Assembly (NCBI GenBank): GCA_947462175.1
Contig: CANHOE010000061.1
Span: 1-10,395, forward strand
Length of the DNA: 10,395 bases
Direction of reading: 5' to 3'
Source: Burkholderiales bacterium
Lineage (GTDB): Bacteria; Pseudomonadota; Gammaproteobacteria; Burkholderiales; Burkholderiaceae_C
Notes under the pieces: model-generated
The model's database searches: none
What the model was told of the DNA's origin: nothing
Seen by the model: the letters and a program-made list of their open reading frames with translations, nothing else
In this document: piece by piece, positions 1 through 8,089 of the stretch
How positions within the stretch are numbered: the first letter of the stretch is position 1
Layout: every line of letters starts with the position of its first letter
Position numbers and translations under genes: made by a program

Positions 1-37
1 GCGCGCCGCCTTCAACCGGCGATGAACTGCCTGTCGT

Positions 38-113
<76 letters not shown>

Positions 114-206
114 CTACGCTGCCAGTCGCGAGCTTCCGGCATCTTTTGGGGAAGTGACGTAGAGGTCAATTTCTACATCGCTTCGCGCTGTTCAAGCGAG
201 ACCAAG

Positions 207-236
207 AGTATAGCCAGATTTTCAGGTGATCTGCAA
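207..236 (-). promoter_or_regulatory. candidate sigma-70 promoter for tRNA-Ala
   Basis: On the minus strand there is a TATACT -10 box (212-207, 5 of 6 to consensus) preceded, after an 18-bp spacer, by TTGCAG (236-231, first three bases of TTGACA). Transcription would start near 200 and run about 87 nt before the mature tRNA 5' end at 113. The -35 element lies inside the gltX 3' end and the -10 lies just after its stop. A tRNA with its own promoter next to a synthetase gene is plausible, but the -35 match is weak and read-through from gltX is equally possible. Confidence 0.45.
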
Positions 237-242
237 TCTGGC
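213..242 (-). other. 8-bp inverted repeat spanning the gltX stop codon
   Basis: The arms GCCAGATT (213-220) and AATCTGGC (235-242) are perfect inverted repeats around a 14-base centre that contains the gltX stop codon (222-224). In the gltX transcript this forms an 8-bp hairpin, extendable by a G-U pair, followed by UAUACUCUU rather than a clean U-run. It could stabilise the gltX 3' end or act as a weak intrinsic terminator. It also covers most of the candidate tRNA promoter spacer. Confidence 0.4.
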
Positions 243-1637
243 CAGTACGACTTCACGCGGAAAAAGCTCGAGCACGGCATCGATCGACGGCGTTTGTGCG
301 CGACCGCAGACCAGCACGCGAACCGCGTGCGCGAGCGTCGGCATCTTGATGCCATGAGCGGTAATGACTTCCTTGATCGCAGCGCTGATCGCAGCTTTGG
401 TCCACTCGATGTCGGTGAGTCGTTCGCGCAGGCTGTGCACCGCGGGCGTCACTGCCTCGGTGACATGCGTAGTCAGGTCTTGCGCGCTGGGTGCCACCTC
501 TGAAAAATACATCGCCAACCAGTCGCACAGCTCCACCGTCGTCGCGCAGCGGTCCTTGAAAAGCGCACACATGCGGCCGAGCTGAGCATCGGCCGCCGCC
601 ACGATTCCGCGCTCGGCAAATCGAGCCACTGCATGCGCCGCCAACGTGTCGTCTGGCAGAGCCTTCAGGCAATGTGCGTTGACCCAATTGAGCTTGGCCG
701 CATCCCACTGTGCAGGGCTCTTGGCCAGATGCTGGCCGTCGAACCACGACACCAGTTGCTCGCGGCTGAACAACTCCTCATCGCCATGGCTCCAGCCCAG
801 GCGCGCCAGGTAGTTGAGCATCGCCTCTGGCAGGTAGCCGGCGGACTCGTACTGCGTGACGCTGACCGCGCCGTGGCGCTTCGACAACTTGTCGCCGTCG
901 GGCCCGAGGATCATCGGCACATGGCCGTAGACGGGCAGCTCCGCGCCAAGGGCGCGCAGGATGTTGATCTGACGCGGCGTGTTGTTGACGTGGTCATCGC
1001 CACGAATGACATGGCTGATGTCCATGTCCCAGTCATCGACGACGACGCAGAAGTTGTAAGTCGGCGTGCCGATCAGCGTGGCTGCATCGGCCCCGGGGCG
1101 GGCGATGATCAGGTCATCGAGTTCGGCGTTCGAGATCGTGATCGGGCCCTTGACCATGTCTTCCCATGTGACCGCGCCACTCGGTGGATTACGAAAGCGG
1201 ATCACCGGCTTCACGCCGTCGGGAGGGGGCGGCAGCACCTTGCCTGGCTCCGGCCGCCAGCGGCCGTCGTAGCGTGGCTTGTCGCCGCGCGCACGCTGCG
1301 CCTCGCGCATCTCATCGAGCTCAGCCGGTGTGCAGTAGCACGCGTAGGCCGTGCCGTCATCGAGCATCTGCCCGATCACTTCGCGGTACCGGTCGAGGCG
1401 CTGCATCTGGAAGAACGGGCCTTCGTCGTGCGCCAGGTTCAGCCACTTCATGGCGGCGATGATCTGGTCGACGGCCTCTTGCGTCGAGCGCGCCTCGTCG
1501 GTGTCTTCGATGCGAAGAATGAAGTCGCCGCCATGATGACGGGCAAAGGCCCAGGAAAACAGCGCCGTGCGGGCGGTTCCCAGGTGCAGGAAGCCGGTGG
1601 GCGAAGGCGCGATGCGCGTGCGAACTTTTCGGGTCAT
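222..1637 (-). CDS. gltX: glutamyl-tRNA synthetase
   Basis: This class I aminoacyl-tRNA synthetase charges tRNA-Glu with glutamate in the cytoplasm. At 471 residues it matches the E. coli enzyme length. The N-terminal Rossmann fold carries the HIGH-type motif HLGT at residues 18-21, in RIAPSPTGFLHLGTARTALF. The KMSKS-type loop is KLSKR at 250-254, and RGDDHVNNTPRQIN at 212-225 is typical GluRS. The C-terminal part is the helical anticodon-binding domain. Two differences from E. coli are visible. The zinc-site cysteines C100 and C102 are kept, but the third ligand position (the GRCR segment of E. coli) is Trp127. About seven extra residues (182-190) lie before TPTYNF. The ATG at 1637 is fixed by the conserved N-terminus, but no Shine-Dalgarno precedes it. 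The gene follows metZ by 25 nt, so it is probably co-transcribed with it. Confidence 0.97.
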   Translation of the reverse strand: MTRKVRTRIAPSPTGFLHLGTARTALFSWAFARHHGGDFILRIEDTDEARSTQEAVDQIIAAMKWLNLAHDEGPFFQMQRLDRYREVIGQMLDDGTAYACYCTPAELDEMREAQRARGDKPRYDGRWRPEPGKVLPPPPDGVKPVIRFRNPPSGAVTWEDMVKGPITISNAELDDLIIARPGADAATLIGTPTYNFCVVVDDWDMDISHVIRGDDHVNNTPRQINILRALGAELPVYGHVPMILGPDGDKLSKRHGAVSVTQYESAGYLPEAMLNYLARLGWSHGDEELFSREQLVSWFDGQHLAKSPAQWDAAKLNWVNAHCLKALPDDTLAAHAVARFAERGIVAAADAQLGRMCALFKDRCATTVELCDWLAMYFSEVAPSAQDLTTHVTEAVTPAVHSLRERLTDIEWTKAAISAAIKEVITAHGIKMPTLAHAVRVLVCGRAQTPSIDAVLELFPREVVLARLQIT

Positions 1638-1660
1638 GGGGAGTGCAATGCGCCAGGCAT
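1634..1660 (-). other. possible 8-codon mini-ORF bridging metZ and gltX
   Basis: Two bases after the metZ stop (1665-1663) an ATG (1660-1658) opens an eight-codon frame, MPGALHSP. Its TGA (1636-1634) overlaps the gltX ATG (1637-1635) as ATGA. It has no Shine-Dalgarno of its own. Ribosomes finishing metZ could restart here and be delivered onto the gltX start, which also lacks a Shine-Dalgarno. It may equally be chance. The peptide itself shows no recognisable function. Confidence 0.2.
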
Positions 1661-1662
1661 TT

Positions 1663-2913
1663 TCAAAGTGAGTTCAGACCGCGCAACAGGTCGTCTTTCA
1701 GATCTTCCACATCGTCGAGACCGACCGCGACACGCACCAGGCCTTGCGTGATGCCGGCCGCCTGACGCTGCACTTCGGTGAGCCGGCCGTGCGAGGTGCT
1801 GGCCGGGTGGGTGATCGTGGTCTTCGTGTCGCCGAGGTTGGCAGTGATCGAGCACACGCGGGTGCTGTCGATCACATGGAAGGCCGCACGGCGCGCAGCC
1901 TCAGCATCGGCTTCACCGGATGCCGGTGCGCGCGGCTTCACGCTGAACGACAGTACTGCGCCACCGCGGCCCGACTGCTGCGCCATGGCCAATTCGTGCT
2001 GTGGGTGCGACTTCAGGCCGGGGTAGAACACCCGCTCGATCTGCGGCTGCTGCTCCAGCCAGGTGGCAAGCTGCAGCGCGCGTTCGCTCTGCGCCTGCAT
2101 GCGGATCGACAAGGTTTCCAGACCCTTCAGTACCACCCAGGCATTGAAGGCAGCCAGGGTCATGCCCGCGCTGCGCATCACCGGCACGAACTGGTCATTG
2201 ATCAGCTGCTCTTTGCCGCACACAGCACCCGCGAGCACGCGGCCCTGGCCGTCGAGGTACTTGGTGCCCGAATGGATGATGAGGTCGGCGCCGTAGTCGA
2301 TCGGCTTTTGCAGTGCCGGTGTGCAAAAGCAGTTGTCGACCGCCAGCAACGCCTTGGCGCCATGTGCGACCTCAGCCAGCGCGCGGATGTCGCAAACCTC
2401 GGTGAGCGGGTTGGTCGGTGACTCGGCAAACAGCAGCCTCGTCGTGGGTCGCACCGCACGCTGCCATTCGCCCACATCAGTCTGCGAGACGAAGGTGGTT
2501 TCAACGCCGAACTTCGCAAACTCGCGACCTAGCAGTGTGATCGTGGAGCCGAACACGCTGCGCGAACAGATCACGTGGTCGCCCGATTTCAGCAGCGCCA
2601 TGGCAGTCAGCAGGATGGAGGCCATGCCGCTCGAGGTGGCGATGCAGGCTTCGCTGCCTTCGAGCGCCGCGAGGCGACGCTCGAACATCGTGACCGTCGG
2701 GTTGGTGAAGCGCGAATAGATGAAGGACTCTTCCTCGTTCGCGAAACGCGCGGCGGCGGTGGCGGCATCCGGCTGCACAAAGCTGCTGGTCAGGAACAGC
2801 GCTTCCGAGTTCTCGCCCCACTGCGTGCGCGGCAGGCCTTCACGTACTGCCAGCGTGTCGATGCGCAGCCCTTCAGGCAGGGCCGTGCGCGGGATCGTCT
2901 TCTTCGTTGCCAT
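1663..2913 (-). CDS. metZ: O-succinylhomoserine sulfhydrylase (PLP enzyme)
   Basis: This 416-residue protein belongs to the Cys/Met-metabolism PLP family (fold type I). It would make homocysteine from O-succinylhomoserine and sulfide, the direct-sulfhydrylation route of methionine synthesis, in the cytoplasm. The PLP lysine is K218 in HSGTKYLDGQGR, a segment characteristic of MetZ within the family. YSRFTNPT (66-73) supplies phosphate-binding residues from the neighbouring subunit, and SSGMASI (94-100) is the other cofactor-phosphate loop. SPTNPL and AVDNCFCTP complete the family pattern. The frame stays open far upstream through purF, but homology begins at the ATG at 2913, which has GGAG (2925-2922) 8 nt before it. 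That ATG shares one base with the purF stop (TGATG), so the two are probably translationally coupled. The purF-metZ pairing is also known in Pseudomonas. Acetyl- versus succinyl-homoserine preference cannot be settled from sequence alone. Confidence 0.94.
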   Translation of the reverse strand: MATKKTIPRTALPEGLRIDTLAVREGLPRTQWGENSEALFLTSSFVQPDAATAAARFANEEESFIYSRFTNPTVTMFERRLAALEGSEACIATSSGMASILLTAMALLKSGDHVICSRSVFGSTITLLGREFAKFGVETTFVSQTDVGEWQRAVRPTTRLLFAESPTNPLTEVCDIRALAEVAHGAKALLAVDNCFCTPALQKPIDYGADLIIHSGTKYLDGQGRVLAGAVCGKEQLINDQFVPVMRSAGMTLAAFNAWVVLKGLETLSIRMQAQSERALQLATWLEQQPQIERVFYPGLKSHPQHELAMAQQSGRGGAVLSFSVKPRAPASGEADAEAARRAAFHVIDSTRVCSITANLGDTKTTITHPASTSHGRLTEVQRQAAGITQGLVRVAVGLDDVEDLKDDLLRGLNSL

Positions 2914-4436
2914 CAGGCCTGCTCCGCCGCGCTCTGTAACGCCAGTCGCGACCGCGCCGGAGAGTCCTCCTCCTCGCCCTGCGACAGCCGTTGCGTGGCC
3001 ATCGCATCGAAGTCGGAAGCCGAGATGTCGCCAGTGATGTAGCACCCATCGAAGCACGAAGCCTCGAAGCCACCAACCAGCGGATTCAACGCGCCAACCA
3101 CCCGCTTCATCGCGTTGACATCCTGGTAGATCAGAGCATCGGCGCCGATGAACTGTCGGATTTCCTCGATGCTGCGGTTGTGCGCGATCAGTTCGCTGTT
3201 GGTTGGCATATCGATGCCGTACACATTCGGGAAACGCACCGGCGGCGCGGCGGACGCCATGAACACCTTGCGCGCACCGGCTTCGCGCGCCATCTGCACG
3301 ATCTCCTTCGATGTGGTGCCGCGCACGATCGAGTCGTCGACCAGCAACACATTGCGGTCCTTGAACTCGACACCGATCGCGTTGAGCTTCTGGCGCACGG
3401 ACTTCTTGCGCACGCCCTGCCCGGGCATGATGAAGGTCCGGCCGACATAGCGGTTCTTGACGAAGCCTTCGCGATAGGGTTTTCCGATCTTCTGCGCGAG
3501 CTGCATGGCCGACGGCCGGCTCGATTCGGGAATCGGGATCACCACGTCGATATCGCTCGGCGGCATGGTCGAGATCAGCCGCTGCGCGAGCGTTTCGCCC
3601 ATGTTGAGCCGCGCCTGGTAGACCGAAATGCCGTCCATGATCGAGTCGGGGCGAGCCAGGTAGACGTACTCGAACATGCAGGGGTGCAGGCTCGGGTTCT
3701 CGGCGCACTGCTGCGAAAAGACCTGCCCTTCCGATGTGATGAAGATCGCCTCGCCGGGCGCCACGTCACGCGTCATCACATGGCCGGTGCCTTCAAGGGC
3801 GACGGACTCGCTGGCCACCATCACCTGCCGGCCTTCGGGCGTGTCGCCTTCACCGAAACACAGTGGACGAATGCCGAACGGATCGCGAAACGCCAGCAGA
3901 CCGAAGCCTGCTATCAGCGCCACGACGGCGTACGAGCCCTTGAGGCGCTTGTGCACCGCCGCCACCGCCTTGAAGACGATCTCAGGCGACAGCGGCAGGT
4001 CGCGTGCCGCCAAGGCGAGTTCGTGGGCCAACACGTTGATCAACACCTCGGTGTCGCTGTCGGTGTTGATGTGGCGCCGATCGATGATCGCCAGCTCACG
4101 CTTCAACGCTTGTGCATTGGTAAGGTTGCCGTTGTGCACAAGCACGATGCCGAACGGCGCGTTGACGTAGAACGGCTGTGCCTCTTCCTCGCTGTAGGCA
4201 TTGCCAGCGGTCGGGTAACGGACCTGACCCAGCCCCACCGTGCCTGGCAGGCCGCGCATATTGCGGGTGCGAAACACGTCGCGAACCATGCCGCGGGCCT
4301 TGTGCATGAAGCAACGGGAATCCTGCATCGTCACGATGCCGGCGGCGTCCTGACCACGATGCTGCAGCAGCAGCAAGGCGTCGTAGATCAACTGGTTGAC
4401 CGGTGCCTTTGAGATCACCCCGACGATGCCGCACAT
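2913..4436 (-). CDS. purF: amidophosphoribosyltransferase
   Basis: This enzyme catalyses the first committed step of purine synthesis, PRPP plus glutamine to 5-phosphoribosylamine. At 507 residues it is close to the 505 of E. coli. The protein begins Met-Cys-Gly-Ile-Val-Gly; after Met removal, Cys2 is the N-terminal nucleophile of the class II glutaminase domain. That domain also has LLQHRGQDAAGI (23-34), RYPTAG (73-78) and HNGNLTN (101-107). The phosphoribosyltransferase domain has KNRYVGRTFIMPGQ (328-340) and the PRPP loop VLLVDDSIVRGTTSK (363-377). The start is supported by the obligatory Cys2 and by GGGAG (4448-4444) 7 nt upstream. The cvpA-purF and purF-metZ neighbours are the usual ones. 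A spacer with two small hairpins precedes the gene. Confidence 0.98.
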   Translation of the reverse strand: MCGIVGVISKAPVNQLIYDALLLLQHRGQDAAGIVTMQDSRCFMHKARGMVRDVFRTRNMRGLPGTVGLGQVRYPTAGNAYSEEEAQPFYVNAPFGIVLVHNGNLTNAQALKRELAIIDRRHINTDSDTEVLINVLAHELALAARDLPLSPEIVFKAVAAVHKRLKGSYAVVALIAGFGLLAFRDPFGIRPLCFGEGDTPEGRQVMVASESVALEGTGHVMTRDVAPGEAIFITSEGQVFSQQCAENPSLHPCMFEYVYLARPDSIMDGISVYQARLNMGETLAQRLISTMPPSDIDVVIPIPESSRPSAMQLAQKIGKPYREGFVKNRYVGRTFIMPGQGVRKKSVRQKLNAIGVEFKDRNVLLVDDSIVRGTTSKEIVQMAREAGARKVFMASAAPPVRFPNVYGIDMPTNSELIAHNRSIEEIRQFIGADALIYQDVNAMKRVVGALNPLVGGFEASCFDGCYITGDISASDFDAMATQRLSQGEEEDSPARSRLALQSAAEQA

Positions 4437-4443
4437 GTAAAAA

Positions 4444-4448
4444 CTCCC
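4444..4448 (-). promoter_or_regulatory. purF ribosome binding site
   Basis: GGGAG lies 7 nt before the purF ATG. It is one of the clearer Shine-Dalgarno sites in the window and agrees with the start that leaves Cys2 as the N-terminal catalytic residue. Confidence 0.8.
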
Positions 4449-4464
4449 GGTTCAAACTGCTTTG

Positions 4465-4502
4465 CGGCCCAAGGCCGATTCGACTGCTACCCGATTGTCG
4501 GG
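4465..4502 (-). other. two small triloop hairpins in the cvpA-purF spacer
   Basis: The 79-nt gap between cvpA and purF holds two perfect 5-bp stems on the minus strand. The first is CCCGA-CAA-TCGGG (4502-4490), and 12 nt later comes CGGCC-TTG-GGCCG (4477-4465). Neither is followed by a U-run, so they are not standard terminators. They sit upstream of the purF ribosome binding site and could shape a leader or processing site. No promoter here could be called with confidence. Confidence 0.4.
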
Positions 4503-4515
4503 GCTTGGAGCCGCT

Positions 4516-5028
4516 TCAGATCAGAAGGTGATCAGCAAGGCTTGCCGGCAGTGCTGGCTTCAGCCCAGTGATCACGACTTTCAACCACGCCACGCCAACG
4601 GAATGCGCCCAGGTCGGCGTCTCGGCCCAGGGCGTGCGCGTGACCACCGCCGCCACCGCCAGCAACAGCACTCCGCCTCGCAAGGCGCCGAATGCAGCAC
4701 CCAGCAGGCGATCGACACCACTCAGAGGTGTGGCGTGAATCAGCATTTTCAACAGCCGAGCCAGCAGGCCCCATGCCATGAGTGCGCCGATGAAGGTCAG
4801 CGCGAAGGCTGCGGCATGGTTCAGCGGCGACCCCGGTGAACCCATCGGCAAGTAGGGTGAGAGGTCAGCTTGGAACCACTGCGCTGCCAGGTACGCAGCG
4901 AACCAGCCCAGCAACGACATCAGCTCGAAAGTCAGACCGCGCCAGACGCCCACCGCCATCGAGAGCAGCAGCACGGCCAGCATGGCGAGGTCTGCCGCGT
5001 TCCAGGTTTCGGTCATCGTGCCCGACAT
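4516..5028 (-). CDS. cvpA: CvpA family inner-membrane protein
   Basis: This 170-residue hydrophobic protein belongs to the CvpA (colicin V production) family, found directly before purF in many proteobacteria. About four membrane segments can be picked out, near residues 12-29, 34-52, 71-93 and 112-130. The family pattern VGVWRGLTFELMSLLGWFAAY (27-47) follows the first segment, and GVDRLLGAAFGALRGG (104-119) leads into the last. CvpA was first described as needed for colicin V production and has since been tied to envelope stress tolerance; its molecular function remains unclear. The start at 5028 is uncertain: Met5 (ATG at 5016) fits family alignments as well, and neither has a good Shine-Dalgarno. 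It lies 37 nt after the SPOR-protein gene. Confidence 0.93.
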   Translation of the reverse strand: MSGTMTETWNAADLAMLAVLLLSMAVGVWRGLTFELMSLLGWFAAYLAAQWFQADLSPYLPMGSPGSPLNHAAAFALTFIGALMAWGLLARLLKMLIHATPLSGVDRLLGAAFGALRGGVLLLAVAAVVTRTPWAETPTWAHSVGVAWLKVVITGLKPALPASLADHLLI

Positions 5029-5065
5029 GAGGCTGCCGACGGGCGCAGCCGTGGCTGGTCAGGGA

Positions 5066-5860
5066 TCAAAGCGTCAGCACCACCGCCGCGATGCCCGCCC
5101 CTTTCGACCGCGCCTGCACCTTGTCGGCCTCGGTGCGGGTGGCAAAGGGCCCCAGCCGAACGCGGATGCGCTTGCCTGTCGGCGTGTCTGCGACCTGGGT
5201 GTAGGTCTTCAGTCCCAGCTTTTCCAGCTTCAGGCGAACCTCGCGCGCCGAAGCGGGGTCGGCGAAAGCACCCACCTGCACGACGAAGCGGGCAGCAGCA
5301 TCGGGTTGAGACGCTGAGGTGGATGCGGCCTTGGCCGACGAGGGGGCCGAAGCGGCCTGCCCGATCGCAGAGGTAGGCTTCGCTGCGGCGGTGGAAGCCT
5401 TGGCTGGCGTCACCGCAGCCGCAACCGCCGGTACGGCGGGCGCGGCAGGCCTGGCGCTGGCGGGCACCTCTGGCGCCGATGCCGCCACCGCCTCGGCATC
5501 AGGCACCGGCTCGGCCGGCGCGTCTCGGGTCACAACGCCCGAGGCCATCGCGGACTCAGCAGCGGCCTGCGCAGATGCATTTGCTGAGTCGGTGCGTGGC
5601 GGGGGCAGTGTCAGCGCGGGCACGCCGTCGGGCCTCGGAATCTCGATCGGGATGTCCACCGGGATCGGCCGCGGCTGCGATTCAAACAACAACGGGAAAC
5701 CGATCACGCCAAGGGTCAGCAACACCACCGCGCCGATCAAGCGCTGCCGGGTATGGGTGCGAACCTTCCGGACGGCGTCAAGCGAGCCGCCCGTTCGCCC
5801 GCTGACGCCAGATCCCGCCTCGTCGGTGGGCTTGCGCTTGAAGAAATCGGACAGTGCCAT
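5066..5860 (-). CDS. dedD: SPOR-domain membrane protein (DedD-like)
   Basis: This 264-residue bitopic inner-membrane protein has a basic cytoplasmic N-terminus (1-40), one membrane segment (about 41-59, LIGAVVLLTLGVIGFPLLF), a proline-rich stretch, a long Ala/Pro/Ser linker (about 90-188) and a C-terminal SPOR domain (about 190-264). The SPOR domain opens with RFVVQVGAF and contains IRVRLGPFATRTEADKVQ. SPOR domains bind glycan strands lacking stem peptides at the division septum, and DedD of E. coli helps cell constriction. Its position between folC and cvpA is exactly that of dedD, which supports the name; the linker is too low in complexity to help. The ATG at 5860 is 15 nt after the folC stop and has no clear Shine-Dalgarno, so coupling to folC is likely. 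Confidence 0.9.
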   Translation of the reverse strand: MALSDFFKRKPTDEAGSGVSGRTGGSLDAVRKVRTHTRQRLIGAVVLLTLGVIGFPLLFESQPRPIPVDIPIEIPRPDGVPALTLPPPRTDSANASAQAAAESAMASGVVTRDAPAEPVPDAEAVAASAPEVPASARPAAPAVPAVAAAVTPAKASTAAAKPTSAIGQAASAPSSAKAASTSASQPDAAARFVVQVGAFADPASAREVRLKLEKLGLKTYTQVADTPTGKRIRVRLGPFATRTEADKVQARSKGAGIAAVVLTL

Positions 5861-5875
5861 CGGTGCGGGAAGGAG

Positions 5876-7192
5876 TCAGACGCTGTGCGAGCCGCTCAGC
5901 CGGGGCAGGCCGTGTTGGAGGACGCCCCCCACGGTGAGAAACGACCCGAAAACCAGGATTCTATCGGCCGGGTCAGCGCGCTCCAGCGCGTGTTGCAGCG
6001 CGGTCTGCGGGTCACTGTGCATCGACAACACAACGGCTTCGACGCCCGGCTTCTTCAAGGTCAGCGCCAGCGATTCAAACAGCGTCTGCAACTGCACCGC
6101 CGTCGCCGCGCGCGCGGTCGGCAGATCGGTGAAGCACCACGAATCGACGAGGGGCGCCATCCGCTGGAAGATCGAGCTCAAATCCTTGTCGTGCATCGCA
6201 CCGAACACCGCATGGGTGCGCGGATGGAAGCCCATGCGATCAAGGTTCTGAGCCAACGCGGCGACCGCATGCGGGTTGTGCGCGACATCGAGCACCAGCG
6301 TCGGCTGGCCCGGCACGATCTGGAAACGACCCGGCAGGTCAAGCGTCGCGAAGCCCTGGCGAACGGCCTGCGCCGTGATGGGCAGGCGATCTCCGAGCGC
6401 TTCAAAGGCAGCCAGCGCGCCCGAGGCGTTGATCAGCTGGTTGGCGCCACGCAACCCGGGATACGCGAGACCGTTGTAACGCTTGCGTCGCCCGGCCCAG
6501 GCCCACTGCTGCTGGTCGCCGGAGTGGTTGAAGTCGACACCGAATCGCCGCAAGTCGGCACCGAGATCGCGGGCCCGGTCGATCACGCTCTGTGGCGGTA
6601 CCGGATCGCTGACGATCACAGGCCGGCCGGCGCGCATGATGCCAGCCTTCTCGCGCCCGATGGATTCACGGTCGGGGCCAAGGTATTCGGTGTGATCGAG
6701 ATCGATGCTGGTGATCACCGAGCAGTCGGCGTCAAACACATTCACGGCGTCGAGCCGGCCGCCGAGGCCGACTTCGAGGATCACCAGATCGAGCGGCGCC
6801 TGCGACAGCAAGCGTGCAATGGCGAGCGTCGTGAACTCGAAGTAGGTCAGTCCGCTGTCACCGCGCGAGCGCTCGACCGCCTCGAAGTGCGGAAGCAGAT
6901 CCGCCGCGCTGACCATCTCGCCGTTGACGCGGCACCGCTCCTCGAAGTGCACCAGGTGCGGCTTCGAGTACAGCCCGACGCGGTAGCCAGCGCGCAGCGC
7001 GATCGATTCCAGCATGGCACAGGTCGAGCCTTTGCCATTGGTGCCAGCTACCACGATCAACGGCACGCTGAAGGTCAAGGCCAGACGCGCTCGCACCTGC
7101 TCGACACGGTGCAAGCCCATGTCGATTTCTTTCGGGTGCAGCTGTTCGCAGCGGGCCAGCCAGTCGGCCAGCGTGGTGGGCAGTGAGGACAA
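5876..7192 (-). CDS. folC: bifunctional dihydrofolate synthase / folylpolyglutamate synthase
   Basis: This Mur-ligase-family enzyme joins glutamate to dihydropteroate, then extends the gamma-glutamyl tail of folates, in the cytoplasm. At about 438 residues it has family length. The ATP P-loop is GTNGKGST (50-57). LEVGLGGRLDA contains the metal ligand E140, SIDLDHTEYLG contains H167, and REKAGI contains K182, the lysine that is carbamoylated in relatives. These align at a constant offset of six with E. coli E146, H173 and K188. The same offset places K77, in LYSKPHL, where E. coli has the metal-binding Ser83 of SSPHL, an odd substitution. The start is uncertain: TTG at 7192 gives the family N-terminus, there is no Shine-Dalgarno, and the first ATG is at residue 25. 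The reading frame is the same as accD, separated only by the accD TGA and eight sense codons. Confidence 0.94.
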   Translation of the reverse strand: MSSLPTTLADWLARCEQLHPKEIDMGLHRVEQVRARLALTFSVPLIVVAGTNGKGSTCAMLESIALRAGYRVGLYSKPHLVHFEERCRVNGEMVSAADLLPHFEAVERSRGDSGLTYFEFTTLAIARLLSQAPLDLVILEVGLGGRLDAVNVFDADCSVITSIDLDHTEYLGPDRESIGREKAGIMRAGRPVIVSDPVPPQSVIDRARDLGADLRRFGVDFNHSGDQQQWAWAGRRKRYNGLAYPGLRGANQLINASGALAAFEALGDRLPITAQAVRQGFATLDLPGRFQIVPGQPTLVLDVAHNPHAVAALAQNLDRMGFHPRTHAVFGAMHDKDLSSIFQRMAPLVDSWCFTDLPTARAATAVQLQTLFESLALTLKKPGVEAVVLSMHSDPQTALQHALERADPADRILVFGSFLTVGGVLQHGLPRLSGSHSV

Positions 7193-7216
7193 GCGCGTCG
7201 AGGCCCAGGCCCGGCG

Positions 7217-8085
<869 letters not shown>

Positions 8086-8089
<4 letters not shown>

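Noticed and set aside
1..37. Second tRNA or terminator downstream of tRNA-Ala
   Set aside because: Only a weak 4-bp stem (CGCC/GGCG) without U-run and no tRNA start; too short to call.
633..1751. Long plus-strand open frame opposite gltX (372 codons)
   Set aside because: Lies antisense to a certain gene in GC-rich DNA; the translation is rich in Arg, His, Asp and Val with no recognisable domain, as expected for a mirror frame.
2914..3708. Upstream extension of the metZ frame through purF
   Set aside because: The extra residues are an out-of-frame reading of purF; MetZ homology and the Shine-Dalgarno begin at 2913.
2991..4412. Long plus-strand open frame opposite purF (473 codons)
   Set aside because: Almost exactly covers purF in antisense; His/Arg/Asp-rich composition and no motif. 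Explained by codon bias of purF.
5300..5600. Repetitive Ala/Pro/Ser-rich stretch that looks like a DNA repeat
   Set aside because: It is the low-complexity periplasmic linker of the SPOR protein; no exact tandem unit was found.
5753..7186. Long plus-strand open frame opposite folC (477 codons)
   Set aside because: Antisense mirror of folC with Arg/Gln/His-rich composition; no domain recognised and no evidence of a promoter.
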